Origin: Gymnopilus junonius
Lineage: Eukaryota > Basidiomycota > Agaricomycetes > Agaricales > Galerinaceae
Length of the DNA stretch: 64,000 bases
Assembly: GCA_015501075.1 (NCBI GenBank)
Contig: JADNYJ010000035.1
Location: 220,793 to 284,792 of the forward strand
Direction: 5' to 3'
Of this stretch, positions 36,283 through 48,806 are shown in pieces; position 1 is the first letter of the stretch; each line of letters starts with the position of its first letter. Made by a program: the position numbers and the translations under genes. The notes under the pieces are model-generated. The model was not told where the DNA came from. It saw only the letters and a list, made by a program, of their open reading frames with translations, and made no database searches.

Positions 36283-37237
36283 TCAAACATAGGGGCGTAG
36301 AAGGGCCTCCAGCATGTCAAGGTCTCCACGAACATCAGAAAGTACCTTGACATTATGTAATTCCAGGTGCAGTTGATTTCGGCGAGCACTGGATAGGACA
36401 TGCAATTTGTTTTCATAGGTGGGGTTATCCAAATCAGAGTCCAAAACCCCGAGGTGCACATTATGCAATTGCTGCTCTGTGTAGGCCTATCAAATACCTT
36501 TAAGATGGTGATAGACATCTCGGAGAAAAATACTCACAAATGTAAAGGGAGGATCAAAGTTTGACATGCAATTAGTGGAGTCTAATTCAATGTCGCTGGC
36601 TTGACAGGCCGCTTCATGAGGTGCTTCAGGCTTTAGCGGCAATGGGAGAGAGGAATAGTTGCGATTAGAAGTAAACCTTGCTTCGGGAGGAGGCATGCAG
36701 TGGTTTGAGTTGGAGATTGGTGGACTGTGGTCCTCCAGCATATATTCGACAAGACCAGGCAAATTGGGAAGGTGCTTAGGGAGGCCGTGATTTATCGAGA
36801 TTGGCTCAGATCGAAATTCACGGAGGCCATGATTTACCGTCTCAGAGCGAGAATTGCGGAGGCCGACATCAAAGTTCGATTGGAGAGGCTCTTATTTGCA
36901 CTACTGTCGGCCTCCATCTCTGGCTCTGGTAAGCGCAAGTCAGTTCGCCCCGTCAACCAACTATTCACCCACCCATTGCTAACTTATGGTCTTCGGTCAA
37001 ATGATCCTCCTCTGAAATAGGATCTTCCCATAATTCCAGAATGTCCTCCTTGGTTAAATGTTTTCGACATTGTGGAGGTGGTGTGGGATCCTCCAACAAT
37101 GATTTAACGTCATCCTTCGTCAATCGTTGGTGGCGCTTCTGAAGCAGGCTCTTTCTGAATATTGGCGGAGGCTGCGACTGAAAATTTATCGGGGCTGTCA
37201 GCGATATTAGAGACCAGGATGGGTTGTGGATCTTCAT
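36283..37237 (-). CDS. Small protein of unknown function
   Basis: I do not recognise the family. Three minus-strand open blocks are compatible with one gene. The first starts at ATG 37235-37237 and contains LTKDDVKSLLEDP and LTKEDILELWEDP. A middle block covers about 36762-36530. The last block contains LHNVHLGVLDSDLDNP and ends RPYV with TGA at 36283. The repeated LTKxDxxxLxEDP motif suggests two short helical repeats. Splice sites were not all fixed. It lies among transposons but shows no transposon motif. Confidence 0.45.
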
Positions 37238-37728
37238 CTAATTGTAAATGGCATGAATGTCAGTTGGAATAGCTTTCTGTCACTTCTATTTACCTAGTTT
37301 GAGGGTGGCAAATCATACACCTCACTTACTGGTAAGCTTAAAAGGACGATCTTGTAGGTAAACAATTGCATGTTAAGTCCCGCAATGGGCATCACTATAT
37401 GAGCAGCTGATGCAAGAAGTATTTTGAAGGCATCATTAGCTCTGCTTAAATGAATTTATATACAGTATACGTACCTCACCATGTACTGCATTCTCGAGAT
37501 CATCACTCATCTTGGAATTTGAACACTCTCCAAAATTGAGCAGTGACTGAAGTGTAATGAAAGGAAACAGGGATCGTTATCTAGTCGATGATCAAAATAC
37601 TTTGAAGTTCAGACTTCGGCATCACATGACTGATTGTTCCTGTTTGGCACATGGTTGAACCAGTACAACGTGCTCTTCCTTCTTGTCTTCCATCTCTCAT
37701 ACCATCTTCACGTTCACTTATACCGACC
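37238..37728. other. Intergenic spacer between divergent genes
   Basis: It probably contains both promoters, since the flanking genes point away from each other. Only short overlapping frames are seen. Confidence 0.4.
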
Positions 37729-39780
37729 ATGGCCACAGACATGAAGAATGCCATAGAACAGGAGATGGCCGCTCTCCGAATGAAGGCCAACCAGATGATG
37801 GATGCCTGGGAGGCGAAGCTGCGCCAATTTGTGCACTCTGAGGAGGAGTTCAACAAAAACAAGAAGGCATTGTACCGGGACATGGTAAATTTCTTTTCTA
37901 AACATCATTTTTATTACTTATTTTATTATTCACTTTACAATTGTACAGGAAAAAATGTCGAAGGTGGCCGAGCAAATCCCGGCAGATGACCACTTCCGTC
38001 TCTTCGACTACCTGATCCAAGCTTTCGAGGATGGCCAGATGACGAACGCCGACGGGACCACCACCCTCAAACCCGACTTCTCCTCCATTCAGAAGACAGT
38101 GTACTCTTATGATAAGAAACATGGCACCGGGTCAGAAGTTGAAGGGATGAAGAAAGCGGACGCGAATGTTGGAAAAGAATCAGCAGGTGGGGAGACCAGG
38201 AAGCGAGCGGAGGCTGAAGGAGGAAGTAGGGAAGGCAAGAGGAGATCGAAGTCGCAGTCGAAAGAATCAGAGACAGGTGGAGAGCCTAGGAAGCGAGCGG
38301 AGGCCAAAGGCAGAAGTGGGGAAGGCGAGAGGAGATCAAAGTCAAAGTCAAAGGAATTGGAGACAGGCCAAGGGAAGAAATCGGAGGCCGCGATAGCAAG
38401 AAAGAAATTGGAGGCCAATGCAGGGAAGGGCAAAGACGCTGGGCAGGGCAAGACGAAGGGGACAATGGAGGCCGAGGGATCAAAGGGCAAGGGAGAGCAG
38501 TCACCAGTTCTGGAGGCCGGTCCAACTAAGGCGACGAAGGCCCCAGCAAAACCACGAGTCAGCCGCACAGCTCGGATGCAGCCAGGCATCCACAGTAAGC
38601 CGCCTCCCAAGTCAAAACCAATCATCAGTGACGACGATGATGTTAGTGAAGGGGTGGGCGATGATGATGGTGAAGGGGAGGGCTTGGATGGAGAAGACGA
38701 TGCCAAGCCCTTGGAAGTTGGTCGAGCGCGAGTGAAAGGAAAAAAAGCAGATGGGCCGAAGCCGAAGACCAAGCCATTGGAGCCGCCTGACCTCAATGAA
38801 TACGCGGATGCAGAGGAGAAGTGCGGTCCTTGCGAAAAGGGTCCACGATCTTGCTACGTCAAGAAGTCGACTGTCAAGCAAGGGGTACTGGTGCCTCATG
38901 CTGGTATTGTTTCAAGAGGAAGACCAAATGCAACCTCAATGACCCAGTCCCCCTCTCTCTCCATGCTCCCCTCGGAAATGCCCTCGAAAGGATCCTGGAA
39001 GTCAAGGCAAGCCTGACATTGGTCCCCGCCCCTGGAAGTCTGTCGGAAGCCGCAGCTCCCATCACCTTCGGCGATGTCATCGCTGAGCTCATACTCAGTG
39101 TTCACCAGATGAAGGAGGAGAACATTGAACTGCACCGAGAGCTCAAGTCAATGTGGGCAATAATGGAATCGGAGATAGCGAGGAGGGTGGAGGACAAGCA
39201 TCTGCTCCTTGAGCATCTCGAGGTAATCCCCCCTTACCTCGACCAACAGCTGGCCCCACTCCTGGAGATGGCTAAGCGCCTTGAGGAGCAATCGTCGGCG
39301 ACCGCTCCATCTCTTCCCTCAACGTCACCCCAGCCATTGCCCCGTCAGTTGCCAGCCTCAAGTCGTGAATGGTCTCTAGGTCCACCCCCCCCTCATCGCG
39401 CAATGAAGACTTTGGATCTAAGTGACTCGGAGGCCGCTTCTGAGTCGGAGATGTCGAGGAGTGCAAGTCCGGTGCCCGTCCCTCCTGCAGCCCCCCATTC
39501 ACCCCCCACTATCCCCCAGGCATCACCTGCGCTGTCCCCTGTGCCATCCAGTGCTTCACATCAGTCTGTTTCACCAGAAGACCCTGTCGCGTCCACTGCT
39601 GCAAATCGAACAAGGAATGGAAGGAAGGCGCAACAAGTGGGCACATCAGAGCACGCCGGCAATGAAAATGAGGAGGGCGCGAAGAAGAGAAAGTTGAGCC
39701 CTGTTGCGGAGGCCACACCTTCACCCAAGAAGAAGCGTGGGGAAGGTAAGGCTGCTAAGGGAGGAAAGACACGTCGGTAG
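37729..39780 (+). CDS. Lys/Glu-rich protein with Cys cluster (frameshifted)
   Basis: The start at 37729 gives a helical N-terminus (about 50 codons). An intron (about 37884-37948) joins DM to EKMSKVAEQ. A long Lys/Arg/Glu/Gly-rich region with near repeats (RKRAEAxGxSxEGxRRSKS) and an acidic patch follows. A Cys cluster comes next: CGPCEKGPRSCYV in one frame, and CWYCFKRKTKC about 20 residues on in another. The second frame continues with a helical region (about 39050-39300), a Pro/Ser-rich stretch and a basic tail ending KTRR. The frames differ by one base near 38880. CxxC-x8-C plus CxxC-x5-C suggests a small zinc-binding unit. Family not recognised; such proteins seem typical of Agaricomycete accessory regions (inference). 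Confidence 0.6.
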
Positions 39781-39934
39781 ATTTTGTTCTTGAGGTGCCA
39801 CTTTTTTTTCTTTCGTCTTAGCTCTGGTCATTTGCACGACGTTCTTCCTTCTCTGCCGCATAAATATATATACATCTCGATTTAATTACTTTTGTGTATA
39901 TATATTTTATTTAAATTTCATTATCATTGAGGTT
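39781..39934. other. Convergent spacer
   Basis: A short AT-rich spacer holds the 3' ends of both flanking genes. Confidence 0.5.
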
Positions 39935-41983
39935 TCAGAGTGCCGGGATTTTGGTTTGAGAACATTTAAGTCTTTTTAGCTCTCGGTCAACCGGGACCTT
40001 TCTTTGGGGTGGTGGCTTTGTTTGTGATTGCAATTGCCGGCTCTCTGTCTCATCCATAGGTGCTGGAGAGGTGTCTGTACTCTGAGCTGGAGTTACATAG
40101 GCTCCCTTTACTCTAGGCTGAATTCTGCCTGGTACCTTGTCTGGACTGGTATTTAGTACAGTTGGACTGGACATCTGATCAACGTGGGTCTCTGAATCGG
40201 TGTCAAATGGTGTTCTACAAGACACAGTGTCCGCATTCTTGGCAGTGTTTTGAATTGGCGTCGGAGGCCGTGATTCTTCGGTTATGCTGGGGTCCAAATC
40301 CTGACCATCATCACTTGGTTCCTCTGGAACAACCTTTTTCGACAGTATTTTTTCAGGTTCCTTCCAACCATTGAATATGCCATCTGGATATTCTGCTGAA
40401 ATAGTTATCTTCTTGGAGTCCACCACGTTCTTCCATCTGAATGGAATTTCGGAGTGCCCCTGGTGATGGTGCCAAAGCTTGAGAATATTATGTGTTTCAG
40501 CAGCCGAATAGTGACTGATTTCTTTGAAGGGGACATTTGGAGGGAGATCAGTAGCGGACACAAATTCTATCCATTCGGGGATTATTTGCTTGAATGGTAT
40601 GGGGCCCGGAATTCCACACGCAAGTTCTGAAACTCAAACTAAGCAATTGCATCTCTGAATATGGACTAGAGCATACCATAGTGTTTCCTGACATAACCCC
40701 GAATGATGTCTATTTGAATCGCATTAGTTTCCAATCCATTTTCATTGCAAATGGGCTTTGGAACCAAAGGCAATCCGCCTTTCGAAAATTCGATGTCGGC
40801 ATCCGAGAATGTGGTTTTTTTCTCCGACTGTTTAGTCCCGTTCTCCAAGGCAGCAACATGTTTTATGTACTTAATCCAGCACTTGGTGAACTCCTTCAAA
40901 GCCTTAGGATTGTACTGGCCAAATGAAGGAATATTCCCACTTGTTCCCTGGAGACTATTTGTGTCGTACCTGATGCAAATGATTAGAAGACCCTTCGCAG
41001 CAATGCAGAATATTGGATGATGGACACCGAGTATGACATCTTTCCCTTTGTGTCATAGTGGCACTCAAATCTGAGCGTTCTCATTCTCATGCTCCAAAAT
41101 CGCAAGGTGTCCATTGATCGGAGTATTCTCTTCCCATAACATTTGGCATTTCTGCAGTATCTTTGATCATTATGAATGACAGTTGAAGCATGTTGCTTAC
41201 TCAGCCTGCTTTTTCTTTGGTACACCTTCTTTTTGCTGCCGTTCAACTTCATTGTTTATTTGCTCTATTTCGGCCTCCGTCAATGATTCCTTTACGGCCT
41301 GCTTTGCTGCTGAATAAAATGGAATGTAAATTTTGCTATCTGCGGACTCCATTCCAGCCAAACTCTTTGCAACTGCGATAATTTCACTCCGCTTCAGCTC
41401 CTTCAGGACACTGTCAAATGTAACCTTCAAAGTGAATCTGGGAATTTTTAAATTGCGTCCACTTCCCCCATGATTCAAAAACCAGTTGAAAATTTGCTAC
41501 CGTCGGTCAGCTGAGAATGTTTAATATGGCCACCGCACTCACCTGTTTCTTCTTTTTCCACTCTTCCAACCGAACCTGGTCTTTCCTCAATGTTTTTGCC
41601 CCATATTGTCCCGACCACGTCTTCTTGATGGCCTTCATGACTTCCATGGCAATGTACTTTCCTTTCTTGAGTCGGGGAGTTGCTCTGTATATTGGCAGGC
41701 AATCTTCCAATACCTTTTTTTCCTTGGCTGTCCAAATCTGTCCTTGGGGTCACGCATCGTCAAAGTCAGGGTCAGGTTCTAGTTCCTCCCCATCATCTCC
41801 CTCAGCTTCCACCCCTTCATTTCCTTCAGCGCCCGCCTCCGTGTCCCGCTCATTTGACAGAGGGCTTCCCTGATTATCTGGCGATGTAGATGGCGCATGT
41901 TCACCATTCGACGGATGTGCTGGTATGTTTGATAATATTTCATTGACACCAGATGCTGGGGAATTTGTTGCAGACTCAACCAT
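39935..41983 (-). pseudogene. Unknown basidiomycete-type protein with in-frame stop
   Basis: A chain of minus-strand exons starts at ATG 41981-41983 (acidic, disordered, ending PDPDFDDA). It continues in the same frame after TGA at 41750-41752 with WTAKEKKVLEDCLP and RLEEWKKKKQ. It then splices to FNWFLNHGG. Further exons contain SFGQYNPKALKEFTKCWIKY, IPFKQIIPEWIEFVSATDL and NILKLWHHHQGH. It ends in a Pro/Ser-rich tail with TGA at 39935-39937. The TGA follows GCG and a CGA there would restore the frame, so recent decay by C-to-T is likely. Function unknown. Confidence 0.55.
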
Positions 41984-42421
41984 GGTTGCTAACACCTATC
42001 TGCATGTCGATTCCCCTTTTTAATGTCAATCTGATATTGCTCGGATCAATGCCTGATCACTGTGGGGAAATTAACTTATTTTTAATTTCGGTTACACATG
42101 GATCCAGATTTCGAGACTCTGATCGACACCCACAGTCGGCAAGCCTAAATCAAGCATTGACATCATACATCATCACCATAACTTCCTTTTGGAGGTAACC
42201 ATTGTGGAAAGTGTCTCGTCATCATCATTAACGATGAGCAGAAGAAAGTACTCTCATGGGTCCAAATATTCTTCAATATGCTCAATACTTTTCACATATG
42301 CTTCTTACATTATTTGAATACTATTTATGCAGTCTCTTACCAATTTCAAGTGCTATCAACATGAGCAGCAGTGAAATTATCACCATGCAGAATCTGAGCT
42401 TAAATACATAGATAAAGTAGA
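41984..42421. other. Spacer up to LINE copy A
   Basis: No supported gene. The stretch ends at the poly(T) that marks the LINE 3' end. Confidence 0.4.
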
Positions 42422-42896
42422 TTTTTTTTTTTTTTTTTTTTTTTAAATCAAGGATTTATATACCGGTGCGCGAAAGCAGTCCGGTCGCAGATGTACATAC
42501 ACCCAAGTAATCTACCATTAAACTACGCCTAGTGTGAGACTGGCTCCCGCGGGCCAACTTAGGACCACAAACCAGTGGGCCCATACTCTCATTGATGCCC
42601 CGACCGAAGGGAGGGGTCCAACAAATTAAAAGAAGGGCACCGGAAGGGGGGCCCGCCAGCCAAACCCGACAGCCCAGGATGCACGCATACTGTGTTAGCC
42701 ACTGAAGGCAGACCATTTCGGGTTGCCGAAGCGGGGGGCCACACTTGTCTGTCAATAGCGCCAGAGCTCCAGAACCCAGACCCCCACCCTCAACCCAGCA
42801 AAGCCGAAGCCCACCAAGTATTAGGACTCTGTTCTGAGTGCACCCCAAACCGCCGAATCTAGCCAGCAGGAACAGCGCCTACCTTGCCCAACCAAG

Positions 42897-45800
42897 TTAT
42901 CTGACACCCCGAGGGGGGCGGTTGAAGGCGAACGCCATGGGGTTAGCCTTCAAAAAGGATACGAGCTGATCCAGACGAACTGGATAGTCGTGACGGTCGT
43001 GCTGGGGACACGTCCGGAATAAGTGGTCACGAGTTTGGGTGTGGAAGCTGCACTCGCAACTGGTAGATTCAGGGATGTTGAATCGAGAATAATACTCCCC
43101 GATGGGAGCATGGTTGGTGATGGCACGAGTGACCCTGGTAAAGAGAGTCAAGTCGCCGCCTGCAGCTTGAAGCCAAGGATCACCTCGTCTGGCCCATGGT
43201 TCGAGTCGACCCCCGTCGAGGTCGGTGAGTGACAGAAATTGTCGCCCTGAGTATGAAGGTTGCTGGAACAACTCTTGCCAGCCTTCCCCGGATTATCGTC
43301 AGCTGCTTTACGCAGTGAGCAAGTGAGTGTGGCATGTTAGGCCCCACCGCTACAGAGAGCTCAGTCGCCATGAGATGAGCTTGGTAGTGTATGCCCCACT
43401 TCAAGAAGATGGGACATGATGAAGAGAGATGTGGCGGCCAGGACCTCTGGTCCACCATCTGTAAGGGCGGAATCACAGCCAAGGAATGACCTGGCCGGAA
43501 TGCACAGAAGCATCGAGCAGACTCCCCAAAGCCTTGGTGGAGTCCGACAAGATAACAATGTAGTCACAATTGTCCATGGCACAGCCCGGACAATTGCAGT
43601 ATGAAGGGAGTAAAGCTCAGCATCTCTGCAAGAGCACTCCCGCCACGTAGCGAGATGCATGCACCTCACTCCTTGGCGAAATACAAGCGAAGCTGCAATA
43701 GCTGCTTGTTCTGGTCAGTGGGGCGACTACCATCGCCGACACAGACCAGAGTGGACGGTTCCCGCTTCGAAGCTTCCCAGAAGCGGTCTAACCATTCGCG
43801 CCGAAGCCCAACCTTATCCTTGGGTGCCGGAGTGATATCAAAGTGAATTCCATGATGTAACTCAAGGAATCGCCCGCCTGGATGAGCCTCTGGGGCAAAT
43901 GGCTCCAGAGGCTTGCTGACTACATGGAGCATGTCATCGACATCCATAACAGTACCCCGCACCTTAGCGCGTTGTGGGGCAGTCATAAAGGCAGCAGAGC
44001 GAGGGTGAGGAGTCGCTCCTTTGGAAAAGGGCGCACTCAGAAGGGAGCGCACCGGATGAGTGTCCGAGAGGGCCGCCATGCGCAGAACACCTACTGCAGC
44101 AGCACGTTTCAAGACTAAGTTGATAGGGACCAGGCCAGCAAGGGCCTCGATCCCTCCCGTTGGGAGGTGCGGAATGCACCAGTAATCCAGAGCGCAGCAT
44201 GGCGTTGCATGCTGGTCAGAAGTTTGATGGTCCCCTGGCACTTAGCGCCCTGGAAGAACCACAGTCGGAGGCCATATGTTGCAATAGGCAACACACAAGA
44301 CCTGTAAAGCAGACGCTTTTGCATGGGCGTGAGCCCCCTAGATGAGTTACCAAGCATCCTCATCGCCTTAACGGTGGTGAAGGACTTGGTGAGTAGTACC
44401 AGACATGCTCGTGGAATGTCAATTTCCGGTCAAAGAAGAAACCCAAGTACCGCCAGAATGGCTTGGGCATCAGACGTCTGTCCGGGTGTAGGGAGCATAC
44501 CCTAGATCCATGGACGGATTGAACTCAGAGTGAGAATGATCAAAATGGAATAACTCTGTTTTGTCATGCTCAAGAGCGAGGGCGAACTTTGTGAAGAGTT
44601 CGAAAATCACCGCATAGGACCTTTTCAGGGCTATGCAGTTGGCATCGAGTGTCTTTGACTGCACAATAAGTGTGCCATCATCGACATAAGAAGCAGAGTG
44701 GTGTCGGAGACCGATCATTCTGCATGAAAAGTTTCAGCACTGGTGCGAGGAAGAGTGCCGAGAGAACCGGGGACAAAGCAGAGCCCTGCCCCACCCTGAC
44801 ATCAGCTTGCCGGGGGTCAGATTGAAAACGTTCCAGGCATAAGACGTGGAACGGCCAACCAGGTATGATGAAAAGAATTCCACCACGTTAGGAGGAAAGC
44901 CCTGCTTCCTGAGAATCGCAATCAATACTTCGTGATTGAGGGAAGGGAAGAACTGTGCCACATCGAAGGCGATGACACTGGTCTTTAAACCGCGAGCCCA
45001 CCCTGCACGCACCAGGTGTGTGAGGAGCAAGCCCGCATCCTCAGTGGAGCGCTGACGCACACCACTGAGTTGATTAGGGTGAAAGATATCGTGCTTAACA
45101 GCATCGAATTGAATACGGTTGGAAAGCATTTTCTCAACCAATTTGCCAAGGGTGTTCAGGAGCACAATGGGCCTGAATGCCTTAGGCGTGGAATATGAGG
45201 GCTTGTTCGGCTTCGGAATGATCACCGACAAGGACTCCTTAAAGTGAGTCGGCCAATACCCAACCCGAAGGCAGGCGTTGGCTAACTGAACGAACACCTG
45301 AAGACAGTGGTCGTCGCGAATAATGGCCTTAAGGTGTGACCACTTAATATGATCAGGACCCGGCGCTGAGTTGTTAGAACAGGATGCCAAGGCCTCCCTC
45401 AGTTCCAACAGTGAAAAGGCAGTCCACTCTCGTACTTCCATATCGGGAAGGGAGGTGAGACCACTAATGTCATATGTTCGGTCAGAGGCGAGTTGTACAT
45501 GCCATGAAGGGCGTCCCAAAGGGAGGGCATATCATGGCAAGGCTGTCCGTTGAATTGGATAGCCTCGGAGGGTGGTAACTTGCGCTGCTGGATCCAGTTC
45601 ATTAGATCCCAGGGACGCTTGTTGGTAGTGGCAACTTCAGTGATGCATTCATCAAAGAACTTGCATTTGGCAGCTTTAACAGCTCTGGGAAAATCTTGTG
45701 GTTATCGCGAGAGTTATCCCGCTGATAAGCATCGAAAGAGTCCTCACAGGAATCGTCCCACCAAGGACGGGAGTGAGGGGAAATATGAATCGTCTTGGAA

Positions 45801-46700
45801 TACTTTCGCCAAGCATCGAGAAGGCAGAAGCCACATCCGAAGACACAGCCTCCACCTGATCCGGGAGTCGATCGGCGCCAAGGGATCAATGCCCTTGAGC
45901 TTCTCAATGATGGACAACAAGAAGTCATCCAATTGATCCGGTGGCAGTGAGCGCATCGGAACAGTGGCTGCCGCGGAGCGACAGAAATAGAACAAGCCAG
46001 CGGAACATGGTCCGATGGCCCGGCCACAGTTCCCCTCACCGAGTGCCTGCAGACAGCTCCTCGGTAGGTTGAACGAAGATGAGGTCGATGACGACTCTCA
46101 TAGTGATGGGTTGCCAGGGATGTGAGTGGGACCCGGATTGACTGGGAGAGAAGCATCAATCCCAGCATAGCTGCTGTGTTCAGCAGGTTATTGGCTGTCG
46201 TCCGATGATGCAGGACACCAGGGTCCCACTTATTCGAATGACAGTTGAAGTCGCCCCCCATGTAGTGAAACATTGGAAGAAAGTCAGCCTGCTCAGTGAG
46301 CAGGTCGATAGCTGTGTGTTGTCATCAGATACACATTCAGTAAATTAACAATGGTGTCCCGGTAAACAGAGAAACCGCCATGATATCAGGTGATCTATGA
46401 GATCACGTCGCATAGCAGGGCGCCAGGGGTTCAGCCTCGTCGAAACGTAGGTCAGAACGCGTGGCCGGAGCCCAGTGGGGTCAGGCCGAACCATTACCTT
46501 CCAATCAGGGTGGTTCGGTGCACCAATAACTGCCTCACCTTCTCGATCTCTCGAAGACGGGGCATGCCTTATCTCAGCCAAGGTGGCTCTTGCAAGAAAA
46601 TAACATCAAAAGAATCCTTTAGACGGTCTAGAAGTACATCATATGCCATAATTTGGTTACAATTGTACGAAATAATTCTAACGTCCTCCTTTCTTCTCAT
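42897..46700 (-). pseudogene. LINE A ORF2: endonuclease, reverse transcriptase, RNase H
   Basis: ORF2 begins MRRKEDVRIISYNCNQ. The APE-type endonuclease shows GGDFNCHSNKWDP and GPSDHVPLACS. The reverse transcriptase shows PGPDHIKWSHLK, FRPIVLLNTLGKL, VIAFDVAQFFPS and SYVDDGTLIVQ (catalytic Asp pair). RNase H is marked by VCVGDGS, AELYSLHTAIV and SDSTKALGSL. The C-terminus has a CECSFHTQTRDHLFRTCP zinc-knuckle-like motif. Several frameshifts break the frame (near 43430, 43690, 44155, 44720, 45480, 45810-45960), so this copy is dead. Confidence 0.85.
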
Positions 46701-48666
46701 TATCGAGCTAGGGGAGGGACGTTAGACGTCAAGGTCCGGAGTGCGCCTTATCACGTACCTCGCGGTATTTGGCTAGATCCAATCATGATCGAAGCGGTGT
46801 TCCCAGAACTTGCAATTGCATCCTGTGGCAGGGTGCTCGCCCCGACAATTGGGGCAGCGGGCCTTGTGGGGGCATGGCTCACCAGCTGGAGTGGGGTGGC
46901 ACATACCGTCCGAATCCGGCGGAGGCCGGTTGCAGCAAGGCGTGAGGGCGCGATGCTCATCAGTGGCGTGAGGCCCGCCACACCGCGCGCAGCGCGCTGG
47001 TGGGCCCTACAATCCTTGGTGAGATGACCCCAGGCTGGCAGGCTGGCACATGGGGACACCTCGACGGCAGCAGCTGGCTTTACATAAAGCAGCTCGTCCT
47101 TGTAGCGAAAAGCTTTGTTGATAAGCGTCTTCGCGGTTCGTCCAGTCTGGGAATCCCAGATCTCAAAGTAGCATCGAACTTGGAGCTCTTTGCTGATTGA
47201 CGTACGAGGCTGCATGCCCCGCAAAAGGAATGCCCGAGAAGAGAGGGGCCCTTTCGAGCCCTCTCAATGTCGGCGATGGTGGTGGGAGTCCTCTGGAAGA
47301 CATCCGTAATAGGGGACATCCAAAACCTTCAGGAAGGCTTTGGACATCGGAAGTCCGACCCAGGTGTCATCTCCTTATTAGCATCGGAGGTGCCCTGGAC
47401 AACGTTTAGATCGCACCCCGAAGGAGCATAAGCTCATCAGTCGTGGGTACGTGATTGGTGTGCAGAGCCCACCCCATAGGGGGCTCGCAGAAGTGATCCG
47501 AATATCGAATCGGTCGAGGGCCATCATCCGGTTGATCTCATCAACCAGCGTAGCAAGTATGACGTTCATCGGGCACGGTCGTTGAACACCACGAGAACTT
47601 GGCGGCGCGTAGGGCCAGCCGTGACGTATCCAGCCCTTTAGACTTGGCTGGGGTAGAGGGTCTAGTCGGGCCCTGGGAGGGACCGGACCGGGTCTGGGCC
47701 TGGGCCTGAAGCGGCCCGGGTCCAGGTTTGTGGTGCCATTTGAGCGACTGCACGCTCAAAATAGCGATTAGTAAGTGACCCGCGGGTCGAGGACCCCGGA
47801 ACTGGTGTCCGGAGTTTCGAGGCGAAGGAGCGCTTGGGATGAGAGGAGAGGGGAATGGGAGGGGGCCCTGGAGGGGGCGGCCTCTGATATTGGACCAGCT
47901 TGGCCTTCTGTTTGCGAGGCTGAAGCTTGGAGCAGCAGGAGCAGGAGCGGGGCCTTGGGGGGCTCCGCAGGGTCCGCTGGAGGGCCAGTCTGCTTTGGAG
48001 GGGCGGACTGGGAAGATGAAGGCTCAGGCTGAGCGGAGGAGCAACCCCCCTTCTCGAGTCTTCGCTAGGTCTCGATACATGAGGTCCGCTAGGGAACTAT
48101 CAGAATCGATGAGATTATGGACGATTGACCATCTAAGAGATGGCGATCGTGCGCTGACACCCATGGCCTCCTTGGCCCAAGGGGAAGTATTGATCGAGTT
48201 CACTATCTTAGTGAAAAGACCGACATAATCAGAGCATCTGCCCCTGATAAAGTAGAAGGGCCGTTGGTCATCATGAATGAACCAATGGTCTTCAGTGACT
48301 CCGCCACAGCTACCCAGTCCCCGGACGATCCTGTGAGGGAAAGGGAAGTAGGCTGCGGCTCTGGAGAAGCGCTTGGGAGAGGAAAATGAATGGTATCATC
48401 ATCCTCCCCCATGGAAACATCGGGGGACGAAGCCCTCGAAGCAATGGGAGTAGTGGCCTGCAAGTGGATCACTGACCAGACTCTGTCTCCTCCTGCTCGC
48501 GAGGAGCGGGGGTGGCTGAAGCATATCTCTCTCGAGCGGATCGAGAGGATGAAGAACCCTCAGGGGTTGGAGATTTGGAGCTCGAAGCTCCGACGGGTGG
48601 AATACGCCTGCCAGAGGCAGAAAGGGTGGGGTGCTTGGGCACGGACGATGATGATCGGTCGGCCAT
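46700..48666 (-). pseudogene. LINE A ORF1 (gag-like, zinc knuckles)
   Basis: It starts with a Ser/Pro-rich disordered region (MADRSSSSVPKHPT) and runs through a Pro/Ala/Gln-rich middle. A domain around 47570-47060 includes VQRPCPMNVILATLVDEIN and FEIWDSQTGRTAKTLINKAF. Cys-rich knuckles precede the stop. ORF1 should bind the RNA and form the RNP. Frameshifts and at least one stop (after EETESGQ) break it. The stop TAA overlaps the ORF2 ATG (TAATG at 46698-46702). Confidence 0.75.
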
Positions 48667-48806
48667 CGACTTGCACTAAAGGTGCGTACACACTCGAATA
48701 ACTGTAAACAGCTATCCAAGAACCAGATCACAGGTTGTGGAGAAAAGTTGCAGTGTTGCGAGGTATCGACGTTTTGCGATGGTGGTGGTTTGTGGGAAAG
48801 AAGGAT

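Larger units (their letters stand above)
42422..48806 (-). mobile_element. LINE copy A, near full length
   Basis: The 3' end on the minus strand is a 23-nt poly(A), seen as T at 42422-42444. Upstream in the sense direction lie a 3' UTR of about 450 bp shared by all copies, ORF2 (42897-46700) and ORF1 (46700-48666). The remaining part up to about 48806 is probably 5' UTR. The RT-plus-RNase H layout and zinc-knuckle ORF1 are typical of Tad1/I-group elements. It directly abuts fragment B at about 48807 without a recognisable target-site duplication. Confidence 0.85.

Noticed and set aside
38107..38796. 229-codon minus-strand open frame rich in Ser, Pro and Phe
   Set aside because: It is the antisense image of the Lys/Glu-rich coding region at 37729-39780.
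42445..42540. tRNA-like 3' tail of the LINE (perfect A-box TAGTTTAATGG on the sense strand)
   Set aside because: The expected B-box position reads GGTATATAAATCC, a poor match, and no cloverleaf is apparent; the A-box match is probably chance.
47775..48228. Plus-strand open frames of 85 and 129 codons in LINE A
   Set aside because: They are antisense shadows of ORF1 with skewed Gly/Arg/Ala composition.
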